Source of the DNA: Acinetobacter nectaris CIP 110549
Lineage (GTDB): Bacteria; Pseudomonadota; Gammaproteobacteria; Pseudomonadales; Moraxellaceae
Direction: 5' to 3'
Length of the DNA: 64,000 nucleotides
Assembly (NCBI RefSeq): GCF_000488215.1
Contig: NZ_KI530723.1
Coordinates: forward strand, 96,000 to 159,999
Shown: one piece after another, positions 20,957 through 29,628 of the stretch
Position numbering within the stretch: the first letter of the stretch is position 1
Layout of the letters: every line of letters starts with the position of its first letter
Made by a program: the position numbers and the translations under genes
The notes under the pieces: model-generated
Database searches by the model: none
Seen by the model: the letters and a program-made list of their open reading frames with translations, nothing else
Told to the model about the DNA's origin: nothing

Positions 20957-22315
20957 ATGAATAATACATCACACTTTAACCTATCAGGTGAAAAATTACT
21001 CACATTATCTCAGGAAATAGATAAACATAATCTTCCTCAAGAAATTATTAATACATGTAAACATTTACTCATATGTGAGAATATTAGTTTTTTAGAGTCA
21101 TTTCATCAGGATTCATATTTTCACTACCAAGATATTGACCATGGTATGTTTTCAAAAAACGAAGCTATTCAATATATTCAGGAAATACCTCGATTTAATC
21201 AATTAGAAAATTTCTCTTTCTACGTTAGAAATAATAAAGAACCATTAAATTACCTAAATAACTGCCTTACTATTAAAATTGAAAATAGTCATCTATCTCA
21301 GGAAATATTTATTTTTATAAAAGGGAGTTTTTTTACTTCTCAAATTATTCACAATACCCACTTCTTAATTTTATTAAATCTAATTAAGCTTTATTTTGCA
21401 AATACTGCATATTTACAGAAAAACTTAATAGATATTATTAATCTAAACCCATTTTATAAAAATTTAGCTGAACAGGCACCTATTCTTATCAATATTATTG
21501 GTCCAGACTTAAAATTTACACTTTGGAATCAGGAGTGTGAGCAAGTTTTTGGTTGGAAACATACCGACCTACAAAAAATGCCGAATGAACTAATTTGCTT
21601 ATTCTCTAATGATTTAGACTATCAAAAAATTAAGAAATTCTTTTCAAATAAACCTCAAAAGCATTCCAAACTTTATGAAGTCAATCCTATTTGTAAAGAT
21701 GGCTCAATACTGAATACATTATGGACAAGTATTCTTTTGCCTAATCAGTCCTATATTAATATTGGTATCAATATCACTGAACAACGTAAGTCTGAAAAGC
21801 TTTTACAAGAGCGGGCAAATATAGATACATTGACCCAATGTTTTAATCGAGTTGCTATTTTTGATGCCTTAGATGTTCAACTGAAACAATGCAGAGATAT
21901 TAATCGTAAGTTTTGTGTATTTCTCATTGATATTGATCATTTTAAGTTGGTAAATGATACATGGGGACATATGGTTGGTGACAAAGCATTACAACACTTT
22001 TCTCGCCTACTCCAACTTGATCAAACAAGAAAAATACATGTTGGTCGTTTCGGAGGAGAAGAATTCATTGTTATTTTAGAAACCAACTCCATTGCTGATG
22101 CTTTTGCATTTGATGAGCAAATACGTCGTACTTTGTCTACCCACCCTCTGTATGAAAAACATGAGAAAATAAAGCTCAATTATAGTAGTGGTTTCACAAT
22201 GATTGAGAAAGGTTTTTGCTCAAGAAACTCTCTACTTTCGAGTATAGACAATGCTTTATACCGTGCAAAAAAACAAGGGCGTGGTCGTACATATCAATCA
22301 CATACCTCATATTAA
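20957..22315 (+). CDS. PAS-GGDEF protein, probable diguanylate cyclase
   Basis: Probably makes the second messenger c-di-GMP. 452 residues: an N-terminal region of about 165 residues I do not recognise (possible sensor), a PAS domain at roughly 170-280 (APILINIIGPDLKFTLWNQECEQVFGW... NIGINITEQRKSEK) and a C-terminal GGDEF domain with the active-site loop GGEEF at 366-370. The residues just before the loop (TRKIHVGRF) lack the RxxD inhibitory I-site. No membrane helix is evident. The gene is more AT-rich than secB before it and stands alone. Confidence 0.9.
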   Translation: MNNTSHFNLSGEKLLTLSQEIDKHNLPQEIINTCKHLLICENISFLESFHQDSYFHYQDIDHGMFSKNEAIQYIQEIPRFNQLENFSFYVRNNKEPLNYLNNCLTIKIENSHLSQEIFIFIKGSFFTSQIIHNTHFLILLNLIKLYFANTAYLQKNLIDIINLNPFYKNLAEQAPILINIIGPDLKFTLWNQECEQVFGWKHTDLQKMPNELICLFSNDLDYQKIKKFFSNKPQKHSKLYEVNPICKDGSILNTLWTSILLPNQSYINIGINITEQRKSEKLLQERANIDTLTQCFNRVAIFDALDVQLKQCRDINRKFCVFLIDIDHFKLVNDTWGHMVGDKALQHFSRLLQLDQTRKIHVGRFGGEEFIVILETNSIADAFAFDEQIRRTLSTHPLYEKHEKIKLNYSSGFTMIEKGFCSRNSLLSSIDNALYRAKKQGRGRTYQSHTSY

Positions 22316-22409
22316 AAAGTAACAATTATCTGGCACAATTCTTATGTAAAGGTCGTTATTATCAAAACATATTTTGATTTTTTAGCATTTCTCATAGGCG
22401 AAATAGCAC

Positions 22410-23714
22410 ATGGCACAGTCAGTCAATTCTCCAAGTAAACGTTTTTTAAAACTTGCAAGTATGACCGCCAGCATTGCAACAAAAACAGTATCTAACTCTA
22501 TTCGTAGTTTTACAGCAGACGAACAACACAAAGATCAAGCTCGACAAAAACTCTTTCAAGATATTGGTATGCAAATTGCCAATACCTTAGGTGAAATGAA
22601 AGGTGCAGCCATGAAAGTCGGGCAAATTGCATCGCAATATAAAGATATTTTTCCACCTGAAGTATCTAAAGCAATAGAAAAACTACAACGCCAAGCACCA
22701 CCAATGCCATTCAAAGAAATAAAATTACAAATTGAAAAAGAACTTAAACAACCTTTAAATCAAGCATTTTTATCCTTTGAGGAAAAGCCCTTTGCTGCTG
22801 CATCAATTGGGCAAGTACATAAAGCTCAACTCAAGACAGGTGAACATGTGGTGGTTAAAATTCAATACCCTGGTGTAGATGAAGCCTGTGAAAGTGACTT
22901 AAAACAAATTCGTTTAGCCCTAAAGATGATGGGTTTACTTAAAATTGATAAAAAACTTCAAGATAAGCTCTTTGGTGAAATTCAAGAAAGTTTAGCCAAT
23001 GAGCTTAACTATGAAATTGAAGCACAAAATTTAGAGATTGCACGTTCATTCCATCGAACCCTAGACCCTCAAATTATTATTCCGAAAGTATTTAAAAATT
23101 ATTCTACACGCCATTTACTCACACTCAGTCTTGAAGTTGGAGATGACATTTCAACAGCAAGTACTTGGAACCAAGAGGTTCGTAACACTCTAGGTAGACG
23201 ACTTGTGAAAGCCATGGGACAGGAAATATTCTATTTGAAGCGTTTCCATTGTGATCCTCATCCCGGTAACTTTTCATTTCGAGAAAATGGTGATGTCATT
23301 GTATATGACTACGGCGGTGTAAAGATAATTTCCTCTTATGTGATTCAACAGTTTAAAGACCTTATTCAAGCCTCCCGCGATCGGAACATTCCACAATTAG
23401 AAACAGCCTTATTTGACTTGCAAGCACTGACAGAAAAAGGAAAATTCCCTTCAAACTTATATCATGAATGGCTTGATGTCTTGCTGCGACCACTTACTCA
23501 ACAATATGACTTTAAAGAAAACTCAGCTCACCATGACAGTGTAAAACTGGCAAAACAATCTTTAAAATATTGGGACTTATTTAAACCATCACCTGATACA
23601 CTTATGATTAATCGAACGATTTCAGGTCATTATTGGAATATGATCCATTTGCAAGTGAATGATAACTTAAGTGATATATTTGAGGAAATTATACCTGATC
23701 AACATCAGAACTAA
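22410..23714 (+). CDS. ABC1/UbiB-family kinase-like protein (AarF type)
   Basis: 434 residues of the atypical kinase family that includes UbiB and mitochondrial COQ8. The KxGQ hallmark appears as MKVGQIASQYKDIFP, followed by the Ala-rich nucleotide loop FAAASIGQVHKAQL, catalytic HCDPHPGNFSF and the metal-binding VYDYGGVKII. It lacks the C-terminal membrane helices of E. coli UbiB and is closer to stand-alone AarF/ABC1 proteins. Relatives support quinone synthesis or lipid homeostasis by ATP hydrolysis. The target here is unknown. Confidence 0.88.
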   Translation: MAQSVNSPSKRFLKLASMTASIATKTVSNSIRSFTADEQHKDQARQKLFQDIGMQIANTLGEMKGAAMKVGQIASQYKDIFPPEVSKAIEKLQRQAPPMPFKEIKLQIEKELKQPLNQAFLSFEEKPFAAASIGQVHKAQLKTGEHVVVKIQYPGVDEACESDLKQIRLALKMMGLLKIDKKLQDKLFGEIQESLANELNYEIEAQNLEIARSFHRTLDPQIIIPKVFKNYSTRHLLTLSLEVGDDISTASTWNQEVRNTLGRRLVKAMGQEIFYLKRFHCDPHPGNFSFRENGDVIVYDYGGVKIISSYVIQQFKDLIQASRDRNIPQLETALFDLQALTEKGKFPSNLYHEWLDVLLRPLTQQYDFKENSAHHDSVKLAKQSLKYWDLFKPSPDTLMINRTISGHYWNMIHLQVNDNLSDIFEEIIPDQHQN

Positions 23715-23779
23715 GTATTTGTATATGATGCCATTTGTTGTAGGATAAGATTTTATCACTTACTTATATAGGGCAGAAA

Positions 23780-24115
23780 ATGGCACAGCATCTATTAGCA
23801 CAATTAAATGCAAATACAATCAAATTTATAGATGTGATTTCTTACATTGACCGTCACTATACACATACCCCAACAGCTTTCGTCAATGGCGCTCAGAAAA
23901 ACCAAGCCACAGAAAACCAAGGCAGTGCAAAAGTCCTATCATTTGCAAAATTACACGGCTTAAATGAACAAGAAACACTTCAACTATTTGCAGAACATTA
24001 TGCAAAAGTTCAAGCAACGCCAAATGAAGAAGACCACCAAAATATTCGCCAGTTCATGAAAACAGGATGGCAAGGTGTTTCTTTTGACGCAAATGTACTT
24101 CAACCAAGAACTTAA
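23780..24115 (+). CDS. HopJ-family protein
   Basis: 111 residues. ITFIDVISYIDRHY-like start, TPTAFVNGAQKNQATENQGSAKVLSFAKLHGLNEQETLQLFAEHY and the ending HQNIRQFMKTGWQGVSF match the family named after Pseudomonas type III effector HopJ. Nothing suggests secretion: no signal peptide and no type III genes in the window. The family is widespread in non-pathogenic marine and soil gammaproteobacteria, so a housekeeping role is likelier. The ribosome site AGGGC precedes the ATG. It converges on crcB. Confidence 0.85.
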   Translation: MAQHLLAQLNANTIKFIDVISYIDRHYTHTPTAFVNGAQKNQATENQGSAKVLSFAKLHGLNEQETLQLFAEHYAKVQATPNEEDHQNIRQFMKTGWQGVSFDANVLQPRT

Positions 24116-24123
24116 AATATGCG

Positions 24124-24153
24124 TTTCCGATATGCTTGTAAGCATATCGGAAA
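24124..24153. terminator. Perfect 14-bp inverted repeat between convergent HopJ-family gene and crcB
   Basis: TTTCCGATATGCTT (24124-24137) and AAGCATATCGGAAA (24140-24153) pair perfectly with 2 nt between them. There is no strong T-run on either side, but its place between convergent stops (24115 and 24164) suggests a bidirectional terminator. Confidence 0.65.
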
Positions 24154-24163
24154 TCACTTGTAT

Positions 24164-24544
24164 TTAAGCACCATGCCACCATTGAAAAACAGCCATCCCT
24201 GCCATCGTACATAGCAATGCGCCAATCACATGAATAGAAATAACCAGCATAGCAGTAGAAATTCGCCCTTGCTGTAACAAGGTAACAACCTCTAAAGAAA
24301 AGGTAGAAAAGGTTGTTAAACCACCACAAAAACCTGTAATTACAAATAATTTATAATTTTGACTAAGTTGACTTTGTGCAAAAAATGCAATTGCAAAGCC
24401 AATAATAAACCCACCTATCAAGTTTACGGCAACTGTTCCTATAGGAATAGATGGATGCAGGCTATTCATTTTTAGACCAACCCACCATCTAGACCAACCA
24501 CCTAAAATTGAGCCTAAGGCAATCGCAGCTAATGAATAATACAT
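24164..24544 (-). CDS. crcB: Fluoride channel CrcB (Fluc)
   Basis: Dimeric inner-membrane channel that lets fluoride leave the cell. 126 residues with four hydrophobic helices. Diagnostic motifs are GGWSRWWVG near the start, GTVAVNLIGGFIIG with the pore Asn, and GFCGGLTTFSTFSLEVVTLL with the phenylalanine-box and central sodium-site region. A fluoride riboswitch lies in its 5' leader, which independently confirms the function. A short AGGAAGAG ribosome site precedes the ATG. Confidence 0.97.
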   Translation of the reverse strand: MYYSLAAIALGSILGGWSRWWVGLKMNSLHPSIPIGTVAVNLIGGFIIGFAIAFFAQSQLSQNYKLFVITGFCGGLTTFSTFSLEVVTLLQQGRISTAMLVISIHVIGALLCTMAGMAVFQWWHGA

Positions 24545-24590
24545 ATACTCTTCCTATTTATTCTGATTTTATATAAACAGAGTACGCACA

Positions 24591-24624
24591 CCTACGTACC
24601 CTGCATTCGTCAAGGTTACGTAGG
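24591..24624 (-). promoter_or_regulatory. Hairpin forming the probable expression platform of the crcB riboswitch
   Basis: On the minus strand CCTACGTAACC (24624-24614) can pair with GGGTACGTAGG (24601-24591) with one mismatch. Its upstream arm overlaps the CCTAC end of the aptamer, so this hairpin and the folded aptamer should exclude each other. There is no strong U-run, so the off state may act by weak termination or by structure near the ribosome site. Confidence 0.6.
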
Positions 24625-24670
24625 CATCATTAGCCATATTGGCGGTTTTTAAAAGGAAGATGCCATTTCC
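24619..24670 (-). promoter_or_regulatory. Fluoride riboswitch (crcB motif)
   Basis: Leader RNA aptamer that binds fluoride and switches on crcB. Read on the minus strand: GGAA-ATGGCATC-TTCC forms P1 and its loop, an A-rich joiner follows, then CGCC-A-ATAT-GGC forms the second stem, followed by TAATGATGCCTAC. The loop GGCATC is perfectly complementary to the downstream GATGCC, giving the motif's pseudoknot, and the near-invariant UGAUGNUGCCUAC-like 3' end is present with one change. It ends about 75 nt before the crcB ATG. Confidence 0.92.
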
Positions 24671-24711
24671 TATATCTCAGATGACTATATAATGATAGTT
24701 GAATAAAAATT

Positions 24712-25905
24712 TCAACTCTTTTCACATAAAAATAGATGAACACCCTCACCTGCTATACGTCCTGTAGCAAAACAAGCCGTCAGTAAATAGCCGCCCGTTG
24801 GTGCATCCCAGTCAAGCATCTCACCACAGCAGAAAATACCTGATTGTGATTTTAAAGCGAGCATTGGTGAAAGTGCGCCTTTTTTTACCCCACCTGCACA
24901 GCTAATGGCTTCCTCTATCGGTCGAAAACCTTGAATAGAAATCTCTAGATTTTTAATCTGATATGCCATTTTCTCAGGCTGTTGCCAGAGGTCTTTCTCA
25001 ACCATTTCACGCAATAATGCAGTTTTTGTCTGATCTAGGCCTGCTTTCCGCCAAATATTGGCAAGTGATTGCTTTTTATTTTGACTCAGTTTCAATACCA
25101 ATTCATCTTCTGAAAGATGAGGCAGTAAATCTAAATAGAGTGTCTTTGATACACGTAATGTACGATTGAGACGGTAAATCACACCACTTTCAAAACCGTA
25201 ATGTGTAATCACAATATCACCATCTACTTTATGTTGAGATGATGTCCATGCCTGAATACGCTTTAATGGCTGACCAAAAATAGGTTCCATATACTTCGAC
25301 CAAGAAAACTCAATCCCGACATTACTTGCGACAAAAGGATTAATTTCTTGTTGCTGTAACCAAGTTTGCCATCGACCATCACTCCCAAGTTTTGGCCAAG
25401 ATACCGCACCACATGCCAAGACAATTGCATCAAATACTTTTTCAGATTCGATGGTTTCTTTTGATGATGTATCGATATACCTTAGTTTTTTTTGTTCGAT
25501 ACCTATACATTTATGCCGATAATGAAACTGAACACCTGTATTGGCTAATCTTTTCAGCCATGCACGCAATAACGGCGCAGCCTTCATTTCTAATGGGAAG
25601 ATACGCCCTGAACTTCCCACATAGGACGTTACACCTAAACCATCCATCCATGCACGTATCCACTGTGCATTAAATCGAGTAATCCACGGCTTCAACCATT
25701 CGACTTGATCATAACGGTGAATAAATTTTGAAAGATCTTCTGCATGAGAAATATTTAGACCTGTTTTACCTGCCATTAAAAACTTTCTTGCAGCTGAAGG
25801 CATTTGTTCAAATACATGAATATCGTAGTCATATTGACTCAAAACTTCTGCTGCCATTAAACCAGCAGGCCCTGCACCTACAATTGCAACAGACTTTTTA
25901 CTCAT
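24712..25905 (-). CDS. FAD-dependent oxidoreductase, HI0933/TIGR03862-like
   Basis: 397-residue flavoprotein of unknown substrate. The N-terminal dinucleotide fold has GAGPAGLMAAEVL (about 9-21), followed by MPSAARKFLMAGKTGLNISH, a signature of the HI0933/YhiN family. The centre has VLACGAVSWPKLGSDG, and near the end come AGGVKKGALSPMLALKSQSGIFCCGEMLDWDAPTGGYLLTAC, typical of the TIGR03862 group. Its ATG overlaps the stop of the preceding trmB-like gene as ATGA, so the two are translationally coupled. Confidence 0.87.
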   Translation of the reverse strand: MSKKSVAIVGAGPAGLMAAEVLSQYDYDIHVFEQMPSAARKFLMAGKTGLNISHAEDLSKFIHRYDQVEWLKPWITRFNAQWIRAWMDGLGVTSYVGSSGRIFPLEMKAAPLLRAWLKRLANTGVQFHYRHKCIGIEQKKLRYIDTSSKETIESEKVFDAIVLACGAVSWPKLGSDGRWQTWLQQQEINPFVASNVGIEFSWSKYMEPIFGQPLKRIQAWTSSQHKVDGDIVITHYGFESGVIYRLNRTLRVSKTLYLDLLPHLSEDELVLKLSQNKKQSLANIWRKAGLDQTKTALLREMVEKDLWQQPEKMAYQIKNLEISIQGFRPIEEAISCAGGVKKGALSPMLALKSQSGIFCCGEMLDWDAPTGGYLLTACFATGRIAGEGVHLFLCEKS

Positions 25906-26531
25906 ACATGACCCTGACCGTTTAAAGGTTCAAAATCATCAAACCGCGTTTTATAACCTTGTGGTTTGCGAATAATGAGTTGCTGACACAGCTCACCACG
26001 TTGTAAGTATTTCAGTTCGAAATGTGTTCTTTCCGAGTCACTTGGAATAATTTGCTTTTCATATGGCAGTTGCCATAGCTCTTTTAACTGTTGCTCTGCT
26101 TCTTCAATATAACTTTCAATATTACTTGCAAGTGTAATTGTGCCCTCATCTGCCAAACGAGAAAGTAAAAACTCAAAAAATGGCATATTTAACCAACGCT
26201 GCGCAGAATTATGAGGCTCAGGGTTTGGGTAAAGTAAAAAGAATTGTGTAACCTGTTTCGGATACAGTGCGTGTGTCACCCACGGCAATGCATCTGCGTG
26301 AATATCGACTAAGTTTTCTGTTGGGTGTAGCTGAGCCTGTTTATGCATTGCATCGAATTTCTCACGAGTACGTTCAATGGCATAAAGGATCTGTGTTGGA
26401 TGCAACGTACAAAATTGTAATGCATGTTTTCCTTTTCCTGCCCCAATTTCCACCGCAATCGGTTTATTTTCAATAGGTTGAAATTGACGAGGGGCAACCA
26501 TCCGTTGTGCCTGAAATTGACGAATTTGCAT
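25902..26531 (-). CDS. TrmB-like SAM-dependent tRNA methyltransferase
   Basis: 209 residues, about 30 shorter at the N-terminus than E. coli TrmB (tRNA guanine-46 N7 methyltransferase). SAM motif I is VEIGAGKGKHALQF and the C-terminal THFELKYLQRGE is TrmB-like. However, the TrmB motif FPDPWxKxRHxKRR is replaced by YPNPEPHNSAQRW, losing most basic residues used for tRNA contact. This may be a divergent paralogue with another substrate, and a canonical trmB could lie elsewhere in the genome. It overlaps the flavoprotein gene by 4 bp. Confidence 0.75.
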   Translation of the reverse strand: MQIRQFQAQRMVAPRQFQPIENKPIAVEIGAGKGKHALQFCTLHPTQILYAIERTREKFDAMHKQAQLHPTENLVDIHADALPWVTHALYPKQVTQFFLLYPNPEPHNSAQRWLNMPFFEFLLSRLADEGTITLASNIESYIEEAEQQLKELWQLPYEKQIIPSDSERTHFELKYLQRGELCQQLIIRKPQGYKTRFDDFEPLNGQGHV

Positions 26532-26619
26532 AATCAGATCAAACTAGTAAAAATTGGCATAAGTCTAACAAGCAGAAGACTTATTGCCTACTTTTACTCT
26601 CATATTTGGATGTTTTTTT

Positions 26620-26802
26620 ATGACACGCTATATCCCATGTCCGCGCTGTGGTGAGCCTGCGAAATGGCAAGACAATGCATTTCGTCCATTTTGCTCAGAA
26701 CGTTGTAAGATGATTGATCTTGGCGCATGGGCAAATGAAACATACCGTTTACCCACACAAGATGCACCACAATCTGAACTCTCAAGAGAAGAAGATTTCT
26801 AA
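26620..26802 (+). CDS. yacG: DNA gyrase inhibitor / zinc-binding protein YacG
   Basis: 60 residues from ATG 26620. The CPRCG and FCSERCKMIDLGAWANETYRLP motifs form the four-Cys zinc site and following helix of YacG, which binds GyrB and inhibits gyrase in E. coli. An upstream in-frame ATG would add a hydrophobic stretch not found in the family. Its stop nearly abuts that of the convergent MBL gene (26804), leaving no room for a separate terminator. Confidence 0.93.
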   Translation: MTRYIPCPRCGEPAKWQDNAFRPFCSERCKMIDLGAWANETYRLPTQDAPQSELSREEDF

Positions 26803-26803
26803 A

Positions 26804-27454
26804 CTAACCTATTCGACCCGATACAAAGGGATTGAGTTTTTTCTCATGACCAATGGTACTCATTTCACCATGTCCGGGAATAAATTGCGTTTCATCAGGC
26901 AACGTAAAACATGTGCTATGAATGGAGTCGATAAGTTGCTGATGATTCCCTCTTGGAAAATCTGTACGACCAATCGATTCTTTAAATAGCACATCTCCTG
27001 CCCACAATAAATTATGTTCAGCATTATAAAAAATAACATGCCCCGGTGTGTGCCCCGGTGCAAATCTCACTTCAAACTGATGCTGACCTAGTGTGAGTAC
27101 TTCATTGCCCTCAAGCCAAGTCGATACATGAACAGGTTCAGGAATCGGGAAACCATATTGTGCAGAGACATCTTGAAGCATATCTAACCAAAACTGATCT
27201 TCCTTATGTGGGCCAATCACAGGAATGTTCCACACACGTGCAAGCTCACCAACTGCCCCTGCATGGTCAAGATGCCCATGTGTCAGCCACAATTGCTTAA
27301 CCTGAATTCCAAGGGCTTGTACCTCTTGTTGAATTCTTTGTGCATCGCCACCCGCATCAATAATAATGGCTTCTTTACTTTTACTGTCCCAAACAATTGA
27401 ACAGTTTTGTGCAAATGGCGTCACAGGTACAATCTTAACTTGTAGCATGGGCAT
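26804..27454 (-). CDS. Metallo-beta-lactamase-fold hydrolase, YcbL/glyoxalase-II-like
   Basis: 216 residues with the MBL metal motif THGHLDHAGA, later His in FAPGHTPGHVIFY, the Asp in LLWAGDVLFKESIGRTD and a C-terminal GHG. The start LQVKIVPVTPFAQNCSIV is characteristic of YcbL-type glyoxalase II enzymes, which hydrolyse S-lactoylglutathione; the C-terminal helical domain of classical GloB is absent. Its start codon region follows the hemH stop by about 10 bp, so the two probably share a transcript. Confidence 0.88.
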   Translation of the reverse strand: MPMLQVKIVPVTPFAQNCSIVWDSKSKEAIIIDAGGDAQRIQQEVQALGIQVKQLWLTHGHLDHAGAVGELARVWNIPVIGPHKEDQFWLDMLQDVSAQYGFPIPEPVHVSTWLEGNEVLTLGQHQFEVRFAPGHTPGHVIFYNAEHNLLWAGDVLFKESIGRTDFPRGNHQQLIDSIHSTCFTLPDETQFIPGHGEMSTIGHEKKLNPFVSGRIG

Positions 27455-27464
27455 CCCTTCTTAT

Positions 27465-28487
27465 TTATTCGTATTGCGCCAATGTTACCTTGATCGCGTC
27501 TAAATGTGCGGTCAATAATGTTTGGAAAAGTGTTAAATGCATTTCATCTGTATTCAATGCAGGAATATAGGCATAAGATTCACCACCTGCTTTTTTGAAG
27601 TTTTCCGCATTTTCAACAGCCAACTCTTCTAAAGTTTCCAAACAATCTGCCGAAAAGGCAGGACTCATAATTTGAACAGATTTAATACCGCTTTTACCCC
27701 ATTCATCTAACAACTCATCGGTATAAGGACGCACCCATTCTTGCGCACCAAAACGTGATTGGAAGCTAATTGCCCACTCACTCTCTTGTAAACCAAGCTC
27801 TTGTGCTACCAATTTAGCAGTTGTACGACAACGCTCTGGGTATGGATCGCCTTTATCTGCGAATGGCTGTGGAATACCATGGAAAGACATTAAAAGTTTA
27901 TCGGCTGTACCATGTTCGGCACGAAACCGTTTTACACTTTCTGCAAGCGCACGAATATATAACGGGTGCTGGTAATAATCACGAATAATACTAATACCCG
28001 GTAAATTACGCTGTTTTAATGCCCACTTTGAAAGCAAGTCATACTGTGGTGCAGTAGATGTTGCAGAGTATTGCGGATAAAGTGGGAACAATAAAATATG
28101 ATCCGTTTTACTGCCATCTAAATCTGCAAGCAATGCTTTCATACCCGGATTACCATAGGTCATGAGTGGGACAATATTTAAGTCAAACTCAGGATATTTC
28201 TCAGGTAACGATTTTTTTAAATAATCTGCTTGATCAAATAAGATTTCACGCATTGGCGAATCTTTCCACCAAATTGAAGCATATGCTTCTGCCACACGCT
28301 TCGGACGGCGTGGCAGTACAAAAAGGCGTAAAATAATTTGCCAAATCACTTTAGGAATTTCAACAACGCGTTGATCTGACAAAAACTCTTTTAAATATCG
28401 ACTAACAGCAGGTGCTGTTGGTTCATCTGGCGTGCCAAGGTTAGCGAGAATTACTGTGATTTTTGGTTTATCTTGTTTCATTTTCAC
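27465..28487 (-). CDS. hemH: Ferrochelatase
   Basis: Inserts Fe2+ into protoporphyrin IX to make haem. 340 residues. Recognisable elements: [29 protein letters not shown] at the start, [26 protein letters not shown] with the metal-binding His, and [35 protein letters not shown] follows with the catalytic Glu. There is no cluster-binding Cys extension. Start could be ATG 28487 or 28481 (MKMK). About 120 bp of AT-rich DNA separates it from the DUF4062 gene upstream. Confidence 0.96.
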   Translation of the reverse strand: MKMKQDKPKITVILANLGTPDEPTAPAVSRYLKEFLSDQRVVEIPKVIWQIILRLFVLPRRPKRVAEAYASIWWKDSPMREILFDQADYLKKSLPEKYPEFDLNIVPLMTYGNPGMKALLADLDGSKTDHILLFPLYPQYSATSTAPQYDLLSKWALKQRNLPGISIIRDYYQHPLYIRALAESVKRFRAEHGTADKLLMSFHGIPQPFADKGDPYPERCRTTAKLVAQELGLQESEWAISFQSRFGAQEWVRPYTDELLDEWGKSGIKSVQIMSPAFSADCLETLEELAVENAENFKKAGGESYAYIPALNTDEMHLTLFQTLLTAHLDAIKVTLAQYE

Positions 28488-28608
28488 TCATACGCTCGAA
28501 ATATTTTTATCTACTTTAACGGTTTTGAATTTTAATTAAAATAATATGGTTACTGGTTTTTTTTGCTAAAACTTATCGTTATTCACAATCATTCAATAAA
28601 TTTATATT

Positions 28609-29601
28609 TTATATAATTTTTTTCAAAATATTCTGAATATCTTTACTCACTTGCCAAAGAATACGCTGTCTATGATCTCGACCAACAGGCATAATCCAGT
28701 GGCTTTGTTTCACGTGGAGCTTAATTAAATATAAAGCACGCATATGAATTGCAACATTTGTAATATGGCTTAAATGTGGGTTTTCTTTGCTCAATATTGG
28801 CCATGCAACTTGCATTAAGTGCTTATTCAAACACTGGGAAAATACCTCTTCAGTTTGGGGTTTAAAAAAAGAACGTCCTAATATTTGAACTATTTCCAAC
28901 CATGTTAAACATACTGTTCTTACAATCACTTCAAATGAATCATTTTCATAGGCATAAACCTGATAATCCAATGCAAAAATATCCGACAGTTGTGCAGATT
29001 GATGACCATGCATCGGCTGCTGCTGACTTTCAAAGTGAAGTTCAAATTGTGCCACCTTGCTTTTAAGGCGCTGTATCTCATCTTGTAAAAGCCTTGTATT
29101 ATATGCACGTACCCAACCTTGAGTTGGATAACGATTTGACATCATAGGTATATATTTTTTTACTTGTTCAGTAAGCTGATCTAATGTGTCATATTCAAAT
29201 ATATCTTTGACTTCTTGCTTAATGAGTTCACGAAAATTATTAAACTTTTTATGTACTTCATTCACCAAAGATGCACTATTTTCTTGTTCTATATTTTTAT
29301 GTATAAAAACCATCATCGGTTTTTGTCTTGCCAAGGCATAAATATATTCTAGTTGCACATAACTTACACCTGAAGCCGACTGCTGACCATATTCATCACC
29401 AAGCAATAAAATAACATAATCACATTCATCTATTTGGCGACGTGCTAAAGTCGTTGTTATTTCACATCGTTTTTCCACACCCCAAACAAAATACCCCATT
29501 GCGACAAGCGTCTGACAAATCAGTCGATTTTCAGCAGACATCTCTTCTCCAGAGGTTGAGATAAATATCTGATATCGCTTATCGACCATGTGTGAACTCA
29601 A
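28609..29601 (-). CDS. DUF4062-domain protein
   Basis: 330 residues, no signal peptide or membrane helix. The first ~100 residues (RYQIFISTSGEEMSAENRLI, then RCEITTTLARRQIDECDYVILLLGDEYG and VQLEYIYALARQKPMMVFIH) match DUF4062, a TIR-like domain common at the N-terminus of signalling and suspected defence proteins. The middle (155-200) is charged and may be coiled; the C-terminal ~130 residues are not recognisable and may be the output domain. It lies 27 bp after murI on the same strand, an odd position for a defence-type gene. Function unknown. Confidence 0.75.
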   Translation of the reverse strand: MSSHMVDKRYQIFISTSGEEMSAENRLICQTLVAMGYFVWGVEKRCEITTTLARRQIDECDYVILLLGDEYGQQSASGVSYVQLEYIYALARQKPMMVFIHKNIEQENSASLVNEVHKKFNNFRELIKQEVKDIFEYDTLDQLTEQVKKYIPMMSNRYPTQGWVRAYNTRLLQDEIQRLKSKVAQFELHFESQQQPMHGHQSAQLSDIFALDYQVYAYENDSFEVIVRTVCLTWLEIVQILGRSFFKPQTEEVFSQCLNKHLMQVAWPILSKENPHLSHITNVAIHMRALYLIKLHVKQSHWIMPVGRDHRQRILWQVSKDIQNILKKII

Positions 29602-29628
29602 TTGTTAATCACTGCTAAAAGAAAGAAA

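Noticed and set aside
23780..24115. Type III effector, as implied by the HopJ name
   Set aside because: No secretion machinery or chaperone is present in the window and the family is common in non-pathogens.
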